A stretch of DNA of 64,000 nucleotides from Thiodiazotropha sp040506195 (GTDB lineage Bacteria; Pseudomonadota; Gammaproteobacteria; Chromatiales; Chromatiaceae), in contig JBEVXH010000004.1 of assembly GCA_040506195.1 (NCBI GenBank), positions 310,001-374,000 of the forward strand, written 5' to 3'. Made by a program: the position numbers and the translations under genes. This document shows positions 8,476 to 17,077 of the stretch, in pieces (position 1 is the stretch's first letter; every line of letters begins with the position of its first letter). The notes under the pieces are model-generated. The model was given only the letters and a program-made list of their open reading frames with translations, did not search any database and had not been told where the DNA came from.

Positions 8476-8892
8476 TCAGTCCATTTCGTCCAATGCCTTC
8501 TGGTAACGGTTTGCGTGGGAACGCTCCGCCTTTGCCAGGGTCTCGAACCAGTCGGCCACCTCGTCGAAACCCTCATCACGGGCGGTCTTGGCCATGCCGG
8601 GATACATATCGGTATATTCATGGGTTTCACCGGCAACCGCTGCCTTGAGGTTATCGCCGGTCGGGCCGATGGGCATTCCGGTGGCGGGGTCTCCACACTG
8701 CTCGAGATATTCCAGATGACCGTGTGCGTGGCCGGTTTCACCCTCTGCAGTAGAGCGGAAAAGAGCGGCAACATCGTTATATCCTTCGACGTCCGCCTTG
8801 GCGGCAAAGTAGAGATAACGGCGGTTGGCTTGGGATTCTCCGGCGAAAGCGTCTTTCAGGTTTTGCTCAGTTTGACTACCTTTGAGTTCCAT
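8476..8892 (-). CDS. rubrerythrin family di-iron protein, no rubredoxin domain
   Basis: 138 residues. Residues 1-138 are the erythrin four-helix domain with the iron-ligand patterns FAGESQANRRY, EGETGHAHGHLEYL, AVAGETHEYTDMYP and KAERSHANRY. The C-terminal rubredoxin domain of classical rubrerythrin is absent, so it must take electrons from another protein. Rubrerythrins reduce hydrogen peroxide to water. It is the first gene of the minus-strand operon that continues with the Fe-S oxidoreductase, EncFtn-like protein and DUF3501. The ATG has a GGAGA site. A degenerate copy of the palindrome seen at the cytochrome c peroxidase gene lies about 70 bases upstream. Confidence 0.9.
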   Translation of the reverse strand: MELKGSQTEQNLKDAFAGESQANRRYLYFAAKADVEGYNDVAALFRSTAEGETGHAHGHLEYLEQCGDPATGMPIGPTGDNLKAAVAGETHEYTDMYPGMAKTARDEGFDEVADWFETLAKAERSHANRYQKALDEMD

Positions 8893-8959
8893 ATCTGGTT
8901 CTCCGAAATGATGGTTTATTGTGGATAATTACGTCGAGCCGCGCGGCCCTTCGCTGATG

Positions 8960-8976
8960 ACTAGAATAGAGTTAAA
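8960..8976. promoter_or_regulatory. degenerate Irr/PerR-like half-palindrome upstream of rubrerythrin
   Basis: ACTAGAATAGAGTTAAA agrees with the TTTAGAA-N3-TTCTAAA pattern at 12 of 17 positions, counting the spacer degeneracy. The left half TAGAA is intact, the right half poor. It sits between the rubrerythrin operon and the divergent Fur-family gene, where an operator would be expected. By sequence alone this is weak. Confidence 0.3.
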
Positions 8977-9206
8977 ATTGATTGGAATCGAGCGGTCTTT
9001 TCAATGACATTGATAGACAATGCCTAATAATTGAGGATCGAAATCAGGGGTTGAGATCAAGTTTGTCCGCCAGCCAGCATAAGGAGTAAGCCCTTGATGC
9101 ACGCAGGTCAAATCTAGCCTGCTGATAACAGAACGCTCTTCTCGGCCTATTCTTTTTTTTGTTCAAGGGCTTGGCAATTTGTGGGGTGTGTATTTATACT
9201 TTGGCG

Positions 9207-9638
9207 ATGAACTCAAAAAGCAACAGCCCAATGGTGGACCGAGTACATATCGACAAACTTCTCGATGACCACAACATCAATTTGACGAGGCAACGCCGTC
9301 TTATCGCCGATACGCTGTTCGCTCGTCATCAGCATGTTACCGCAGAGCAGTTGTTTGAAGCGGTGAAAAACACAGGCGCCAGGGTTTCCAAGGCCACCGT
9401 CTACAATACCCTTGGGTTGTTTGTCAGGAAGGGATTGGTGCGTGAGGTCTTTATCGATTCGAGCCGTACCTTCTACGACTCCAATACCAGCCATCATCAC
9501 CATTTCTATAATGTGGACACAGGCGATCTGATCGACATCAAGGAGCGCCTGGCGCCCCACTTCGTCGACAGTGATCTGCCGGCGGGCACCGCCATGGAGA
9601 TTGTCGATCTTGTCATACGGGTAAGAAACAGCTCCTAA
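9207..9638 (+). CDS. Fur-family regulator, Irr/PerR-like
   Basis: 143 residues from the ATG at 9207; an in-frame TTG at 9159 would add 16 unlikely residues. The winged-helix region is NLTRQRRLIADTLFARHQHV and SKATVYNTLGLFVRKGLVRE, the Fur DNA-binding fold. The dimerisation part has SNTSHHHHFYNVDTGDL. The C-terminal CxxC pairs that hold structural zinc in many Fur proteins are missing. The REV-ID-TFYDSN-HHHF pattern is closest to the Irr group of alphaproteobacteria and its relatives, which sense haem or iron/peroxide. It lies divergent from the rubrerythrin operon and upstream of the di-heme peroxidase gene, whose promoter carries a matching palindrome. The family is firm; the Irr subtype is inference. 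Confidence 0.85.
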   Translation: MNSKSNSPMVDRVHIDKLLDDHNINLTRQRRLIADTLFARHQHVTAEQLFEAVKNTGARVSKATVYNTLGLFVRKGLVREVFIDSSRTFYDSNTSHHHHFYNVDTGDLIDIKERLAPHFVDSDLPAGTAMEIVDLVIRVRNSS

Positions 9639-9665
9639 GGCCTGTTTACACTAATCCCACCGGCT
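9639..9665 (+). repeat. dispersed stem-loop element, copy 1
   Basis: GGCC at 9639-9642 and GGCT at 9662-9665 can pair (one G-T pair) around a 19-nt loop TGTTTACACTAATCCCACC. It begins immediately after the stop codon of the Fur-family gene. The loop shares TGT-NN-ACACT-N-ATCC with three other elements at 20060, 51616 and 62712. Confidence 0.6.
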
Positions 9666-9806
9666 CTATTGCTTCTGAAAAAGCGCCACGCGGCGTTGCT
9701 GGCCGTTCTTTGAACAAGCAAGCTTCTCTATTCGCGCCCCGAAGCAAAACGTATCCATCAGAGTTGAGACTGCGGACTGGTCCGGCAATATTGTTGATCT
9801 GCATCA

Positions 9807-9835
9807 TTGTTTTAGAATTATTCTAAATCTAATAT
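9807..9835 (+). promoter_or_regulatory. probable sigma-70 promoter of the cytochrome c peroxidase gene
   Basis: A -35-like TTGTTT (9807-9812) and a -10-like TAATAT (9830-9835) are separated by exactly 17 bases. Both boxes are imperfect. The palindromic operator at 9811-9827 overlaps the spacer, a repressor-type arrangement. Confidence 0.5.
9811..9827. promoter_or_regulatory. perfect Irr/PerR-type operator palindrome
   Basis: TTTAGAATTATTCTAAA is a perfect inverted repeat: TTTAGAA and TTCTAAA around a 3-base centre. It agrees with the iron control element pattern I know for Irr (TTTAGAA-N3-TTCTAAA). Its 15-base core also has the 7-1-7 form of PerR boxes (TTATAAT-N-ATTATAA, with two changes). 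It lies about 195 bases before the peroxidase start and 170 bases after the gene of a Fur-family protein of fitting type. Confidence 0.75.
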
Positions 9836-10020
9836 AAACCCGCCTTTGGATAGGGTTTTTGGTGTGGTGCAGGAAGCCTATGTCTCCAAGTGCCTATAAG
9901 ACTTAAAAAAACCAGAATAATTATCCTATCGATGGAGAGTCAGGTCCGGTGAATAACGTGGGAAAGGCTTTTCAGGGCAGAGGATGGCCATATAACTATT
10001 TCAACTATTGGGTAAAAGCT

Positions 10021-11010
10021 ATGATACGCAAACAAACCGCTATGTTTTCAATTATGCTTGGATTTTCGACCTCGATTTTGGCTATCGATGAACCGATTCA
10101 GCCAATCAAGCCGGTGCAGAATATCAATTTGGGTCAGGTAGAACTGGGTAAAAAGCTCTATTTCGATCCCCGTCTCTCTAAATCAGGATTTATCTCTTGC
10201 AACTCCTGCCACAACCTCAGCATGGGCGGCACGGATAATCTTAAGACATCGATTGGACACAATTGGCAGCAGGGTCCCATCAATGCACCGACAGTGCTCA
10301 ATTCCAGCCTGAATGTGGCCCAATTTTGGGATGGCCGGGCGGCCGATCTCAAGGCACAGGCGGGCGGGCCTATCGCCAATCCCGGTGAGATGGCATTTAC
10401 CCATACTTTGGCGATCGACGTACTGACCTCGATCCCTGAATATGTCATGGAGTTCAAACAGGTTTTTGGTAGCGACAAGATCACGATCGACGAAGTCACA
10501 CAAGCCATTGCGGAGTTCGAGAAAACCCTGGTAACACCGAACTCCCGTTTCGATCAGTGGCTGTTGGGCGACAAGCAGGCCATCTCTCAGGATGAAATGG
10601 CTGGTTATACGCTGTTTAAAGAGAGTGGCTGTGTCAGCTGTCACAACGGTGAGGCCGTTGGCGGCAACTCATTCCAAAAGATGGGTGTCGTGGAACCCTA
10701 CAAGGCCAAGAGTCCGGCAGAAGGATTGAGCGCCGTTACCGGCAAGGATGCGGACCGCTTCAAGTTCAAGGTGCCGACCCTGCGCAACGTGGAGATGACC
10801 TATCCCTACTTCCACGATGGCGAGGCCAAAACTCTGACCGAGGCGGTAGATGTCATGGGGCGCCTGCAATTGGGCAAGAAATTCACCGACAATGAGAATG
10901 CCCAGATCGTTGCCTTTCTTAAGACTCTGACAGGTGATCAGCCTGCCTTCTTAATGCCGAAACTGCCTCCCTCCACCGACATGACTCCGGCGCCCAAGCC
11001 CTTTGAGTAA
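10021..11010 (+). CDS. di-heme cytochrome c peroxidase
   Basis: 329 residues from the ATG at 10021, chosen because the product then starts with a normal signal peptide (MIRKQTAMFSIMLGFSTSILA). A GTG start at 9949 would add 24 residues. Two haem c motifs are present, CNSCH at 60-64 and CVSCH at 204-208, together with MGRLQLG near the end and the FWDGRAADL segment of the bacterial cytochrome c peroxidase family. It reduces hydrogen peroxide in the periplasm with electrons from a small cytochrome c. The gene is preceded by a promoter that overlaps a perfect Irr/PerR-like palindrome. It probably responds to iron or peroxide through the upstream Fur-family protein. Confidence 0.92.
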   Translation: MIRKQTAMFSIMLGFSTSILAIDEPIQPIKPVQNINLGQVELGKKLYFDPRLSKSGFISCNSCHNLSMGGTDNLKTSIGHNWQQGPINAPTVLNSSLNVAQFWDGRAADLKAQAGGPIANPGEMAFTHTLAIDVLTSIPEYVMEFKQVFGSDKITIDEVTQAIAEFEKTLVTPNSRFDQWLLGDKQAISQDEMAGYTLFKESGCVSCHNGEAVGGNSFQKMGVVEPYKAKSPAEGLSAVTGKDADRFKFKVPTLRNVEMTYPYFHDGEAKTLTEAVDVMGRLQLGKKFTDNENAQIVAFLKTLTGDQPAFLMPKLPPSTDMTPAPKPFE

Positions 11011-11076
11011 CCTGGGATCCGATCAATGCAGTTGACAGGGTTCCTCATAGCCTAAATGGCCTGATTTCATTTGATA

Positions 11077-11096
11077 CCCCCCTTAGACAGGGGGGG
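11077..11096. repeat. C/G hairpin between convergent genes
   Basis: CCCCCC at 11077-11082 pairs with the GGGGGGG run at 11090-11096 across TTAGACA. It lies between the ends of the peroxidase and glucokinase genes. No T-run follows on either strand, so it is not a typical terminator, though a stop or stabilising role is possible. Confidence 0.35.
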
Positions 11097-11152
11097 AATC
11101 CATTCCCGTCGATCCTCCTGTTCCACTATTTTTGCCACTCAACAGGATGATC

Positions 11153-12154
11153 TCACAGCTTGGGTCTCGCCTGTATCCTGGTGGCATAGTTTGCTGCTCC
11201 ATAGAGGGCGGTTTTATCATTTAGAATGACCTTCACGGGCATTGACTGCATGATCTTTCGCATGGGTCCTTTGTCGAGGAAGGCTTCCATGAAAATGTTT
11301 TCCCGTAGCATGGGCAGGATCCGAGGTGCGATTCCTCCACCCAGGTAGACACCGCCTGTAGCCATGATTTTCAAGGCATGGTTGCCCGCTTCCCGGGCAT
11401 AGAGCCGGGTGAATAGTTGCAGTGATTTTCGGCACAGCGGGTCTGTCGAGTCGAGTGCTGCATCGGAGATGGCGGGGGCTTTGCCTATTTTCTCCATTTG
11501 CTCATACAGCCATGAGGGCGTTGGCATATCCTGCTGGTCGAGCAGAAAGTCGTAGATGTTCTCCAGGCCCGGCCCGGAGACCAGACGTTCCCAGCTGACA
11601 TGCCCGTATCTCTTCTGCAAGACTTGGTACAGCCCAAATTCCAACGGCGTGGCTGGACTGAAATCACTATGCCCGCCTTCCGAGGGAAAGGGGTGGTATC
11701 TCTCTCCGCTCCAATAAAGACCCGCTTCACCAAGGCCTGTGCCGGCAGCGATGATGGAACGATTGCCAGTAGCCTTGTCAGCTCCATGACTGAGGGTGAA
11801 GAAATCATGCTCTTCGAGTGTCTCTATACCCCAGGCATTGGCTTCCAGGTCATTGATCAGTCGGGTCTGTTTGAAGTTGAATCGGTCGTTGATCCGGTTT
11901 GCGGATACACGCCAGGGCAGATTGGTCGTTTCACAGACCTGGTCGATCACCGGCCCGGCAATGCCAAAGCAGGCGCGATCGACCTCCCCGGTGGATATGT
12001 GTGTCAGAAAGCGATGCAGTACGGCCTCGATGGAGTCGTAGGACCGGCTGGGATAGGTCTCTTGCAGAAGCAGGTTTAAAGGTGACTCGGAATTTGACTG
12101 ATAGAGTGCGAGTCGTGTGTTGGTGCCGCCTATATCGCCTGCCAGTATCTGCAT
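11153..12154 (-). CDS. glk: glucokinase
   Basis: 333 residues, the usual length of bacterial glucokinase of the E. coli Glk type. The ATP phosphate loop LAGDIGGTNTRLALY is at the very start. FGIAGPV and TNLPWRVS lie in the N-terminal domain, and IIAAGTGLGEAGLYW and HSDFSPAT mark the glucose site. A second glycine-rich ATP element, ATGGVYLGGGIAPRI, is near residue 270. It phosphorylates glucose to glucose 6-phosphate in the cytoplasm. It is transcribed alone, divergent from uvrD with about 130 bases between the starts. With glgP in the window it points to active glycogen and glucose turnover. Confidence 0.95.
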   Translation of the reverse strand: MQILAGDIGGTNTRLALYQSNSESPLNLLLQETYPSRSYDSIEAVLHRFLTHISTGEVDRACFGIAGPVIDQVCETTNLPWRVSANRINDRFNFKQTRLINDLEANAWGIETLEEHDFFTLSHGADKATGNRSIIAAGTGLGEAGLYWSGERYHPFPSEGGHSDFSPATPLEFGLYQVLQKRYGHVSWERLVSGPGLENIYDFLLDQQDMPTPSWLYEQMEKIGKAPAISDAALDSTDPLCRKSLQLFTRLYAREAGNHALKIMATGGVYLGGGIAPRILPMLRENIFMEAFLDKGPMRKIMQSMPVKVILNDKTALYGAANYATRIQARPKL

Positions 12155-12282
12155 CTACTACCTCTTGTGTCATTACTCAGGGGCGAGAGAATACCCTGCT
12201 CCGGCTCAATTCTATATAAATTGGTTGAAATTCGCCCCTTAACGGTGGCTTTTGCCGCCACCGGGTGAGTAAACTAGTCACC

Positions 12283-14445
12283 ATGGATGTTTCACCCATA
12301 CTCGATCCCCTGAACGATGCGCAACGCGAGGCGGTAACCGCACCTGTAAGCAATCTGTTGGTGCTGGCCGGGGCCGGCAGCGGAAAGACCCGGGTGTTGG
12401 TGCATCGGATTGCCTGGCTGTTGGCGGCTGAGGCCGTATCGACCTGGTCGATCCTGGCGGTCACCTTTACCAACAAGGCCGCGAAGGAGATGCGCTATCG
12501 TATCGAAGAGCTGCTCGGTCAGCCATTGGGTGGCATGTGGGCCGGTACCTTTCACGGCTTGGCGCATCGCCTGTTGCGGGCGCACTGGAAGGAAGCGGGA
12601 CTGCCGCAGAGTTTTCAGATCCTCGATTCCGACGACCAGTTTCGCCTAATCAAGCGCCTGCTGAAGAATCTGGATCTGGATGAGGCCCGGTGGCCACCGA
12701 GACAGGTCCAGTGGTTCATCAATGGCCGCAAGGATGAGGGGTTACGGCCCCGGCACCTGGATGATGGCGGCGATCCCTATCAACAGCAGATGATCCGTCT
12801 CTACGGCGAATATCAGGATGCCTGTGAACGGGGTGGGCAGGTCGATTTCGCGGAGCTGCTGATGCGCGCCCATGAGCTGTGGCTGGAGAGACCGGATATC
12901 CTGCAGCACTATCAACAGCGCTTTCAGCATGTACTGGTGGATGAGTTTCAGGATACCAATTCGATCCAGTACGCCTGGCTCAGAATGCTTGCGGGACCAC
13001 GAAACAACCTCTTTGTAGTGGGTGACGATGACCAGTCGATCTACGGCTGGCGCGGTGCCAGGGTTGAGAATATCCAGAGCTTTCAGTCCCACTACGAAAC
13101 AGTCAAGTTGGTACGTCTGGAGCAGAACTACCGTTCCACCGGCAATATCCTGAATGCCGCCAATGCCCTGATTAACAACAATCCTTCGCGCCTGGGTAAG
13201 CAATTATGGACACGGGATGGTGAAGGAGAACCGATCAAACTCTATGCCGCCTTCAATGAGATCGACGAGGCGCGATTTGTCGTAGAGAGGATCCGACGCT
13301 TTATCGATGAGGGCAACAGCCAATCGGAGGCTGCCATACTCTATCGCACCACCGCCCAGTCCCGTCTGTTCGAAGAGGCGCTGTTGCAGGCGGCCGTTTC
13401 CTATCGCGTCTATGGCGGTTTACGCTTTTTCGAGCGGGCGGAGATCAAGGATGCCCTTGCCTATCTGAGATTGATCAATAACCCACAGGATGACGGAGCG
13501 TTCGAGCGGGCGGTGAATATGCCGCCGAGGGGAATCGGACCCAAGACTATGGATGCCGTACGTGCCCATGCCAGGGATTTTGACTGTCCCCTATGGCAGG
13601 CCGCCTCGGAGCTGTTGCAGGGGGGCGTCATGGCAAAGCGGGCGGCAACTGCATTACAGGGTTTCCTCGACCTGACCGAAGAGCTTCGGGTGAGTTGTGC
13701 GAACCTTTCACTGCCGGAAACGGTTGAGCAGGTACTGCAGGCCAGTGGACTGCCAAGTCATTTCGACAAGAGCCGCGATGGCAAGGGTATTGACCGCAAG
13801 GAGAACCTGGAGGAGCTGGTTAACGCTACCCGCCAATTTGGCTACGAGGCAGATGATGCCGATGAAATGGATGAGCTGTCCACCTTTCTCTCCCACGCCG
13901 CATTGGAGGCGGGCGAGGCCCAGGGGAATCCCTCCGAACCCTGTGTACAGCTGATGACCCTACACGCGGCGAAAGGCCTCGAGTTTCCGCTGGTTTTCCT
14001 GGTGGGTATGGAGGAGGGACTGTTTCCTCACAGCATGTCGGCGGATGATCCGTCACGCCTGGAGGAGGAGCGGCGACTCTGTTATGTGGGGGTAACCCGC
14101 GCGATGCGTCAACTCTACCTTTGTCATGCAGAGAGTCGGCGCTTGCACGGCAGTGACAGCTATCCCCTCCCCTCACGCTTTATTCGGGAAATGCCGTCGG
14201 AATTGATGTCGGAGGTACGTGCCGGCGCCGCCATCAGCCAACCGGTATATGGCAGTCCACCCCACCTGGAGGTAGGCGAGCTGAGTGGATTCAGTCTGGG
14301 ACAGCGGGTGCGCCACACCAAATTTGGCGAGGGTGTGGTATTGAATGCGGAAGGTCAGGGTCGCAGTGCCCGGGTACAGGTCAATTTCGAGGAGGTGGGA
14401 AGTAAGTGGCTGGTAGTGGCCTATGCCAATCTTTCTCCCTGTTGA
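12283..14445 (+). CDS. uvrD: DNA helicase II, UvrD
   Basis: 720 residues. The start at 12283 gives MDVSPILDPLNDAQREAV, matching the known UvrD N-terminus, so an upstream GTG at 12265 is rejected. Superfamily 1A motifs are all present: AGAGSGKT (Walker A), FTNKAAKEMR, DEFQDTN (Walker B), GDDDQSIYGWRGA, LEQNYRSTGNIL, LMTLHAAKGLEF and YVGVTRAM. The C-terminal part ends in a KFGEGVV...VQVNFEEVGSKWLVVAYANL Tudor-like tail typical of UvrD/PcrA. It unwinds DNA 3' to 5' in nucleotide excision and mismatch repair. Transcription appears independent. Confidence 0.97.
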   Translation: MDVSPILDPLNDAQREAVTAPVSNLLVLAGAGSGKTRVLVHRIAWLLAAEAVSTWSILAVTFTNKAAKEMRYRIEELLGQPLGGMWAGTFHGLAHRLLRAHWKEAGLPQSFQILDSDDQFRLIKRLLKNLDLDEARWPPRQVQWFINGRKDEGLRPRHLDDGGDPYQQQMIRLYGEYQDACERGGQVDFAELLMRAHELWLERPDILQHYQQRFQHVLVDEFQDTNSIQYAWLRMLAGPRNNLFVVGDDDQSIYGWRGARVENIQSFQSHYETVKLVRLEQNYRSTGNILNAANALINNNPSRLGKQLWTRDGEGEPIKLYAAFNEIDEARFVVERIRRFIDEGNSQSEAAILYRTTAQSRLFEEALLQAAVSYRVYGGLRFFERAEIKDALAYLRLINNPQDDGAFERAVNMPPRGIGPKTMDAVRAHARDFDCPLWQAASELLQGGVMAKRAATALQGFLDLTEELRVSCANLSLPETVEQVLQASGLPSHFDKSRDGKGIDRKENLEELVNATRQFGYEADDADEMDELSTFLSHAALEAGEAQGNPSEPCVQLMTLHAAKGLEFPLVFLVGMEEGLFPHSMSADDPSRLEEERRLCYVGVTRAMRQLYLCHAESRRLHGSDSYPLPSRFIREMPSELMSEVRAGAAISQPVYGSPPHLEVGELSGFSLGQRVRHTKFGEGVVLNAEGQGRSARVQVNFEEVGSKWLVVAYANLSPC

Positions 14446-14691
14446 GATCTGTCTTGTTCGGTAGAAGGGCTAAACTACCCCTTTGTATTTGTCTATAAAT
14501 GAGGACTGCCTCGACAATTTCCGGCATTGCCGGGGCCGGTCACAGCGCCACCGGTTTAGTCTGCGAGGTCTGAAAAGGAACAACGGACGTCATCCGTGGT
14601 GGCATTGAATCATGCGATATCCGGATCAGCCGGGGTATGGTTGTTCATTTTTGATGTTCGATAAATAACATAAATGGAACAGGAGAGAGGT

Positions 14692-15777
14692 ATGAAACGT
14701 CGTGAATTCATTAAGCGTGCAGGTAGCGGAACCCTGGCCGTAGGCGCCGGTATGGCAGGTCTCCGGGTCGCTGAGGCGAAACCGCAGATCAAATGGAAGA
14801 TGGTCACCACCTGGCCGAAAAACTTTCCAGGGCTGGGCACCGGCGCCAACAAGCTGGCTGAGGTGATCAATGAAATGAGTGGCGGTCGCATGCATGTCAA
14901 GGTATACGGCGCCAAAGAGCTGGTGCCGGCCTTTGAGGTGTTCGATGCGGTTTCGAGAGGTACCGCTGAGATTGGGCATGGCGCCGCCTACTACTGGAAA
15001 GGGAAAAGCGAGACGGCCCAGTTCTTTTCCACTGTGCCATTTGGTATGACGGCTCAGGAGATGAATGGCTGGCTCTACTTTGGCGGAGGCCTGGAGTTGT
15101 GGCAGGAGCTGTATAAACCGTTCGGCCTGATTCCTGCGCCCGGCGGCAATACAGGTATGCAGATGGGCGGCTGGTTCAACAAAGAGATCAACAGCGTCGG
15201 AGATCTGAAAGGCCTCAAGATGCGTATACCCGGACTCGGTGGTGAAGTGCTCAAGCGTGCCGGTGGGACACCGGTCAATCTGCCTGGGGGGGAGCTGTTT
15301 ACCTCGCTGCAATCGGGTGCGATCGATGCTACCGAGTGGGTCAACCCTTATAACGATTTGGCCTTTGGCCTGTTTAAAGCGGCCAAATATTATTACTACC
15401 CCGGCTTTCACGAGCCAGGCACGACCCTTGAGGCAATCATCAATCAAAAGGCCTATGATGCACTACCCAAAGATCTGCAGTCGATCGTAATCAATGCCTG
15501 TAAGATAGCCAACCAGGAGATGCTGGCGGAGTATACGGCACGTAATCCGGCAGCCTTGAAGACGCTGGTCGAGAAGCATAAGGTGGATATTCGCGTCTAT
15601 CCCGGTGACGTTCTGGATACGCTGCGCAAATATTCAAATGAGGTAGTGGAGGAGCTGGCTGCCAAGGATGCCTTTGCCAAGAAGGTGTATGACTCCTACA
15701 TGAATTTCCTCAAAGGCTCGCGTGAATGGGGGTCCATTTCCGATTTCGCCTACCTGCAGGCACGCGACAAGGCATAG
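14692..15777 (+). CDS. TRAP transporter substrate-binding protein, TakP-like
   Basis: 361 residues from the ATG at 14692, which has an AGGAGAGAGG site; an earlier ATG at 14674 adds only six residues. The N-terminus KRREFIKRAG is a twin-arginine signal, so the folded protein is exported by Tat. The mature part is a DctP-type solute receptor with WKMVTTWPKNFPGLGTG and the WVNPYND motif, close to the TakP group that binds 2-oxoacids or other carboxylates, often with a metal ion. The membrane subunits DctQ and DctM are not encoded next to it, so it is an orphan receptor here. The ligand is not proven. A 9-bp hairpin follows at 15817. Confidence 0.88.
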   Translation: MKRREFIKRAGSGTLAVGAGMAGLRVAEAKPQIKWKMVTTWPKNFPGLGTGANKLAEVINEMSGGRMHVKVYGAKELVPAFEVFDAVSRGTAEIGHGAAYYWKGKSETAQFFSTVPFGMTAQEMNGWLYFGGGLELWQELYKPFGLIPAPGGNTGMQMGGWFNKEINSVGDLKGLKMRIPGLGGEVLKRAGGTPVNLPGGELFTSLQSGAIDATEWVNPYNDLAFGLFKAAKYYYYPGFHEPGTTLEAIINQKAYDALPKDLQSIVINACKIANQEMLAEYTARNPAALKTLVEKHKVDIRVYPGDVLDTLRKYSNEVVEELAAKDAFAKKVYDSYMNFLKGSREWGSISDFAYLQARDKA

Positions 15778-15816
15778 TGCGGCTATCGCAACCTGACCCA
15801 CACATCAATCTTAAAT

Positions 15817-15839
15817 CCGGCGGCAGATCCTGCCGCCGG
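15817..15839 (+). terminator. strong hairpin after the TRAP receptor gene
   Basis: CCGGCGGCA and TGCCGCCGG pair perfectly over nine bases with a GATCC loop, 40 bases after the stop. There is no T-run behind it, so it may stabilise the message end or attenuate read-through into hemW. Confidence 0.45.
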
Positions 15840-15916
15840 GGACTTGCTGGCAGGCCTGTCGCAATGGTGTGGTCTGGAGCATGTCATTGGATTCTTCGGC
15901 GCTCCCTGTCAGTGGT

Positions 15917-17077
15917 ATGTTGAAACTGCCTCCGCTCTCTCTCTATGTCCATATACCCTGGTGCGCTCGGAAGTGCCCCTATTGTGATTTCAACTCACAT
16001 CCACAAAAAGGGGTACTGGAGGAGATGGCCTATGTGGATGCCCTGCTACAGGATCTGTGTACGGAACAGGTGTCGGTTTCAGAGCGACCTGTGCAGAGTA
16101 TCTTCATAGGGGGCGGCACGCCGAGCCTGTTTTCAACAGAAAGTATCAGGCGGTTGTTGTCAGGTGTGGCAGGGTGCATTACTTTGGCTGAAGATGTGGA
16201 GATAACCCTGGAAGCCAATCCCGGCGCGTTGGAGTCCGAACGTCTGCCTGGTTACCGGGAAGCGGGTGTCAATCGTCTCTCTCTTGGGGTACAGAGCCTG
16301 AATCCTGAATCGTTGCAGGCCCTCGGACGTATCCATGGTTCGGATGAGGCCTTTGCGGCTGTGGAGAGAGCGGTGCGATGCGGATTCGAGCGAATCAACC
16401 TTGATCTGATGTTCGGCCTGCCGTCGCAGACTCCGGAGATGGCTCAGGCGGATCTGACGGCAGCCATCGGATTGGCTCCGGGACATCTCTCATACTATCA
16501 GTTGACGCTGGAGCCCAATACGCCTTTCCACCAATCACCCCCCCAACTGCCGGAAGAGGATAGTCTTTGGCGGATGCAACAGCAGGGGCATGAGATGTTG
16601 CTGGAGGCGGGATTCGAACAGTATGAGATTTCGGCATTCTCTCGTCCGGGGGAGCGCTGCAGACACAATCTCAACTATTGGCGCTTCGGTGACTATATCG
16701 GTATTGGTGCGGGGGCGCACAGTAAAATCACTACCCGGGACGGCATCATCATGCGGCGCTGGAAAAGACGCCATCCCAATGATTATCTTGCCGCCGGGGC
16801 AGGAGCACAGCCGTTCCTTCTGGGCGAGCGGGCATTGCGACCGCAAGACCTGACGGTCGAATTCATGATGAATGCGCTTCGTTTGAACGATGGCGTGGAG
16901 GAGGAGCTGTTCAGCGCAACCACGGGCCTGGCTCTCGATTTCATACGGGAGTCATTGGAAACTGCGATCAAAAAAGGGCTGCTCCACCCCGTTCACGGGC
17001 GGCTCTGCCCCACACCTTTGGGATTCAGGTTCCTAAATGAGCTGATCCCGATTTTTGAAGTTACCGACGCTACTTAA
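15917..17077 (+). CDS. hemW: radical SAM haem chaperone HemW
   Basis: 386 residues from 15917, whose product begins MLKLPPLSLYVHIPWC, the usual HemW start; in-frame starts at 15869 and 15881 are possible. The SAM-binding cluster motif is CARKCPYCDFNSH, in which the cysteines read CxxxCxxC with one extra Cys. GGGTPSLF, LEANPG, NRLSLGVQSL and NLDLMFGLPSQT follow in the family order. HemW was once annotated as coproporphyrinogen III oxidase but is now known as a haem-trafficking protein. The missing HemN-specific extra residues favour HemW. It appears to be transcribed alone between the TRAP receptor and a c-di-GMP enzyme. Confidence 0.92.
   Translation: MLKLPPLSLYVHIPWCARKCPYCDFNSHPQKGVLEEMAYVDALLQDLCTEQVSVSERPVQSIFIGGGTPSLFSTESIRRLLSGVAGCITLAEDVEITLEANPGALESERLPGYREAGVNRLSLGVQSLNPESLQALGRIHGSDEAFAAVERAVRCGFERINLDLMFGLPSQTPEMAQADLTAAIGLAPGHLSYYQLTLEPNTPFHQSPPQLPEEDSLWRMQQQGHEMLLEAGFEQYEISAFSRPGERCRHNLNYWRFGDYIGIGAGAHSKITTRDGIIMRRWKRRHPNDYLAAGAGAQPFLLGERALRPQDLTVEFMMNALRLNDGVEEELFSATTGLALDFIRESLETAIKKGLLHPVHGRLCPTPLGFRFLNELIPIFEVTDAT

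Noticed and set aside
12244..12264. CGGTGGC / GCCACCG hairpin before uvrD
   Set aside because: It lies about 20 bases before the start with no T-run; too little to call a terminator or operator.
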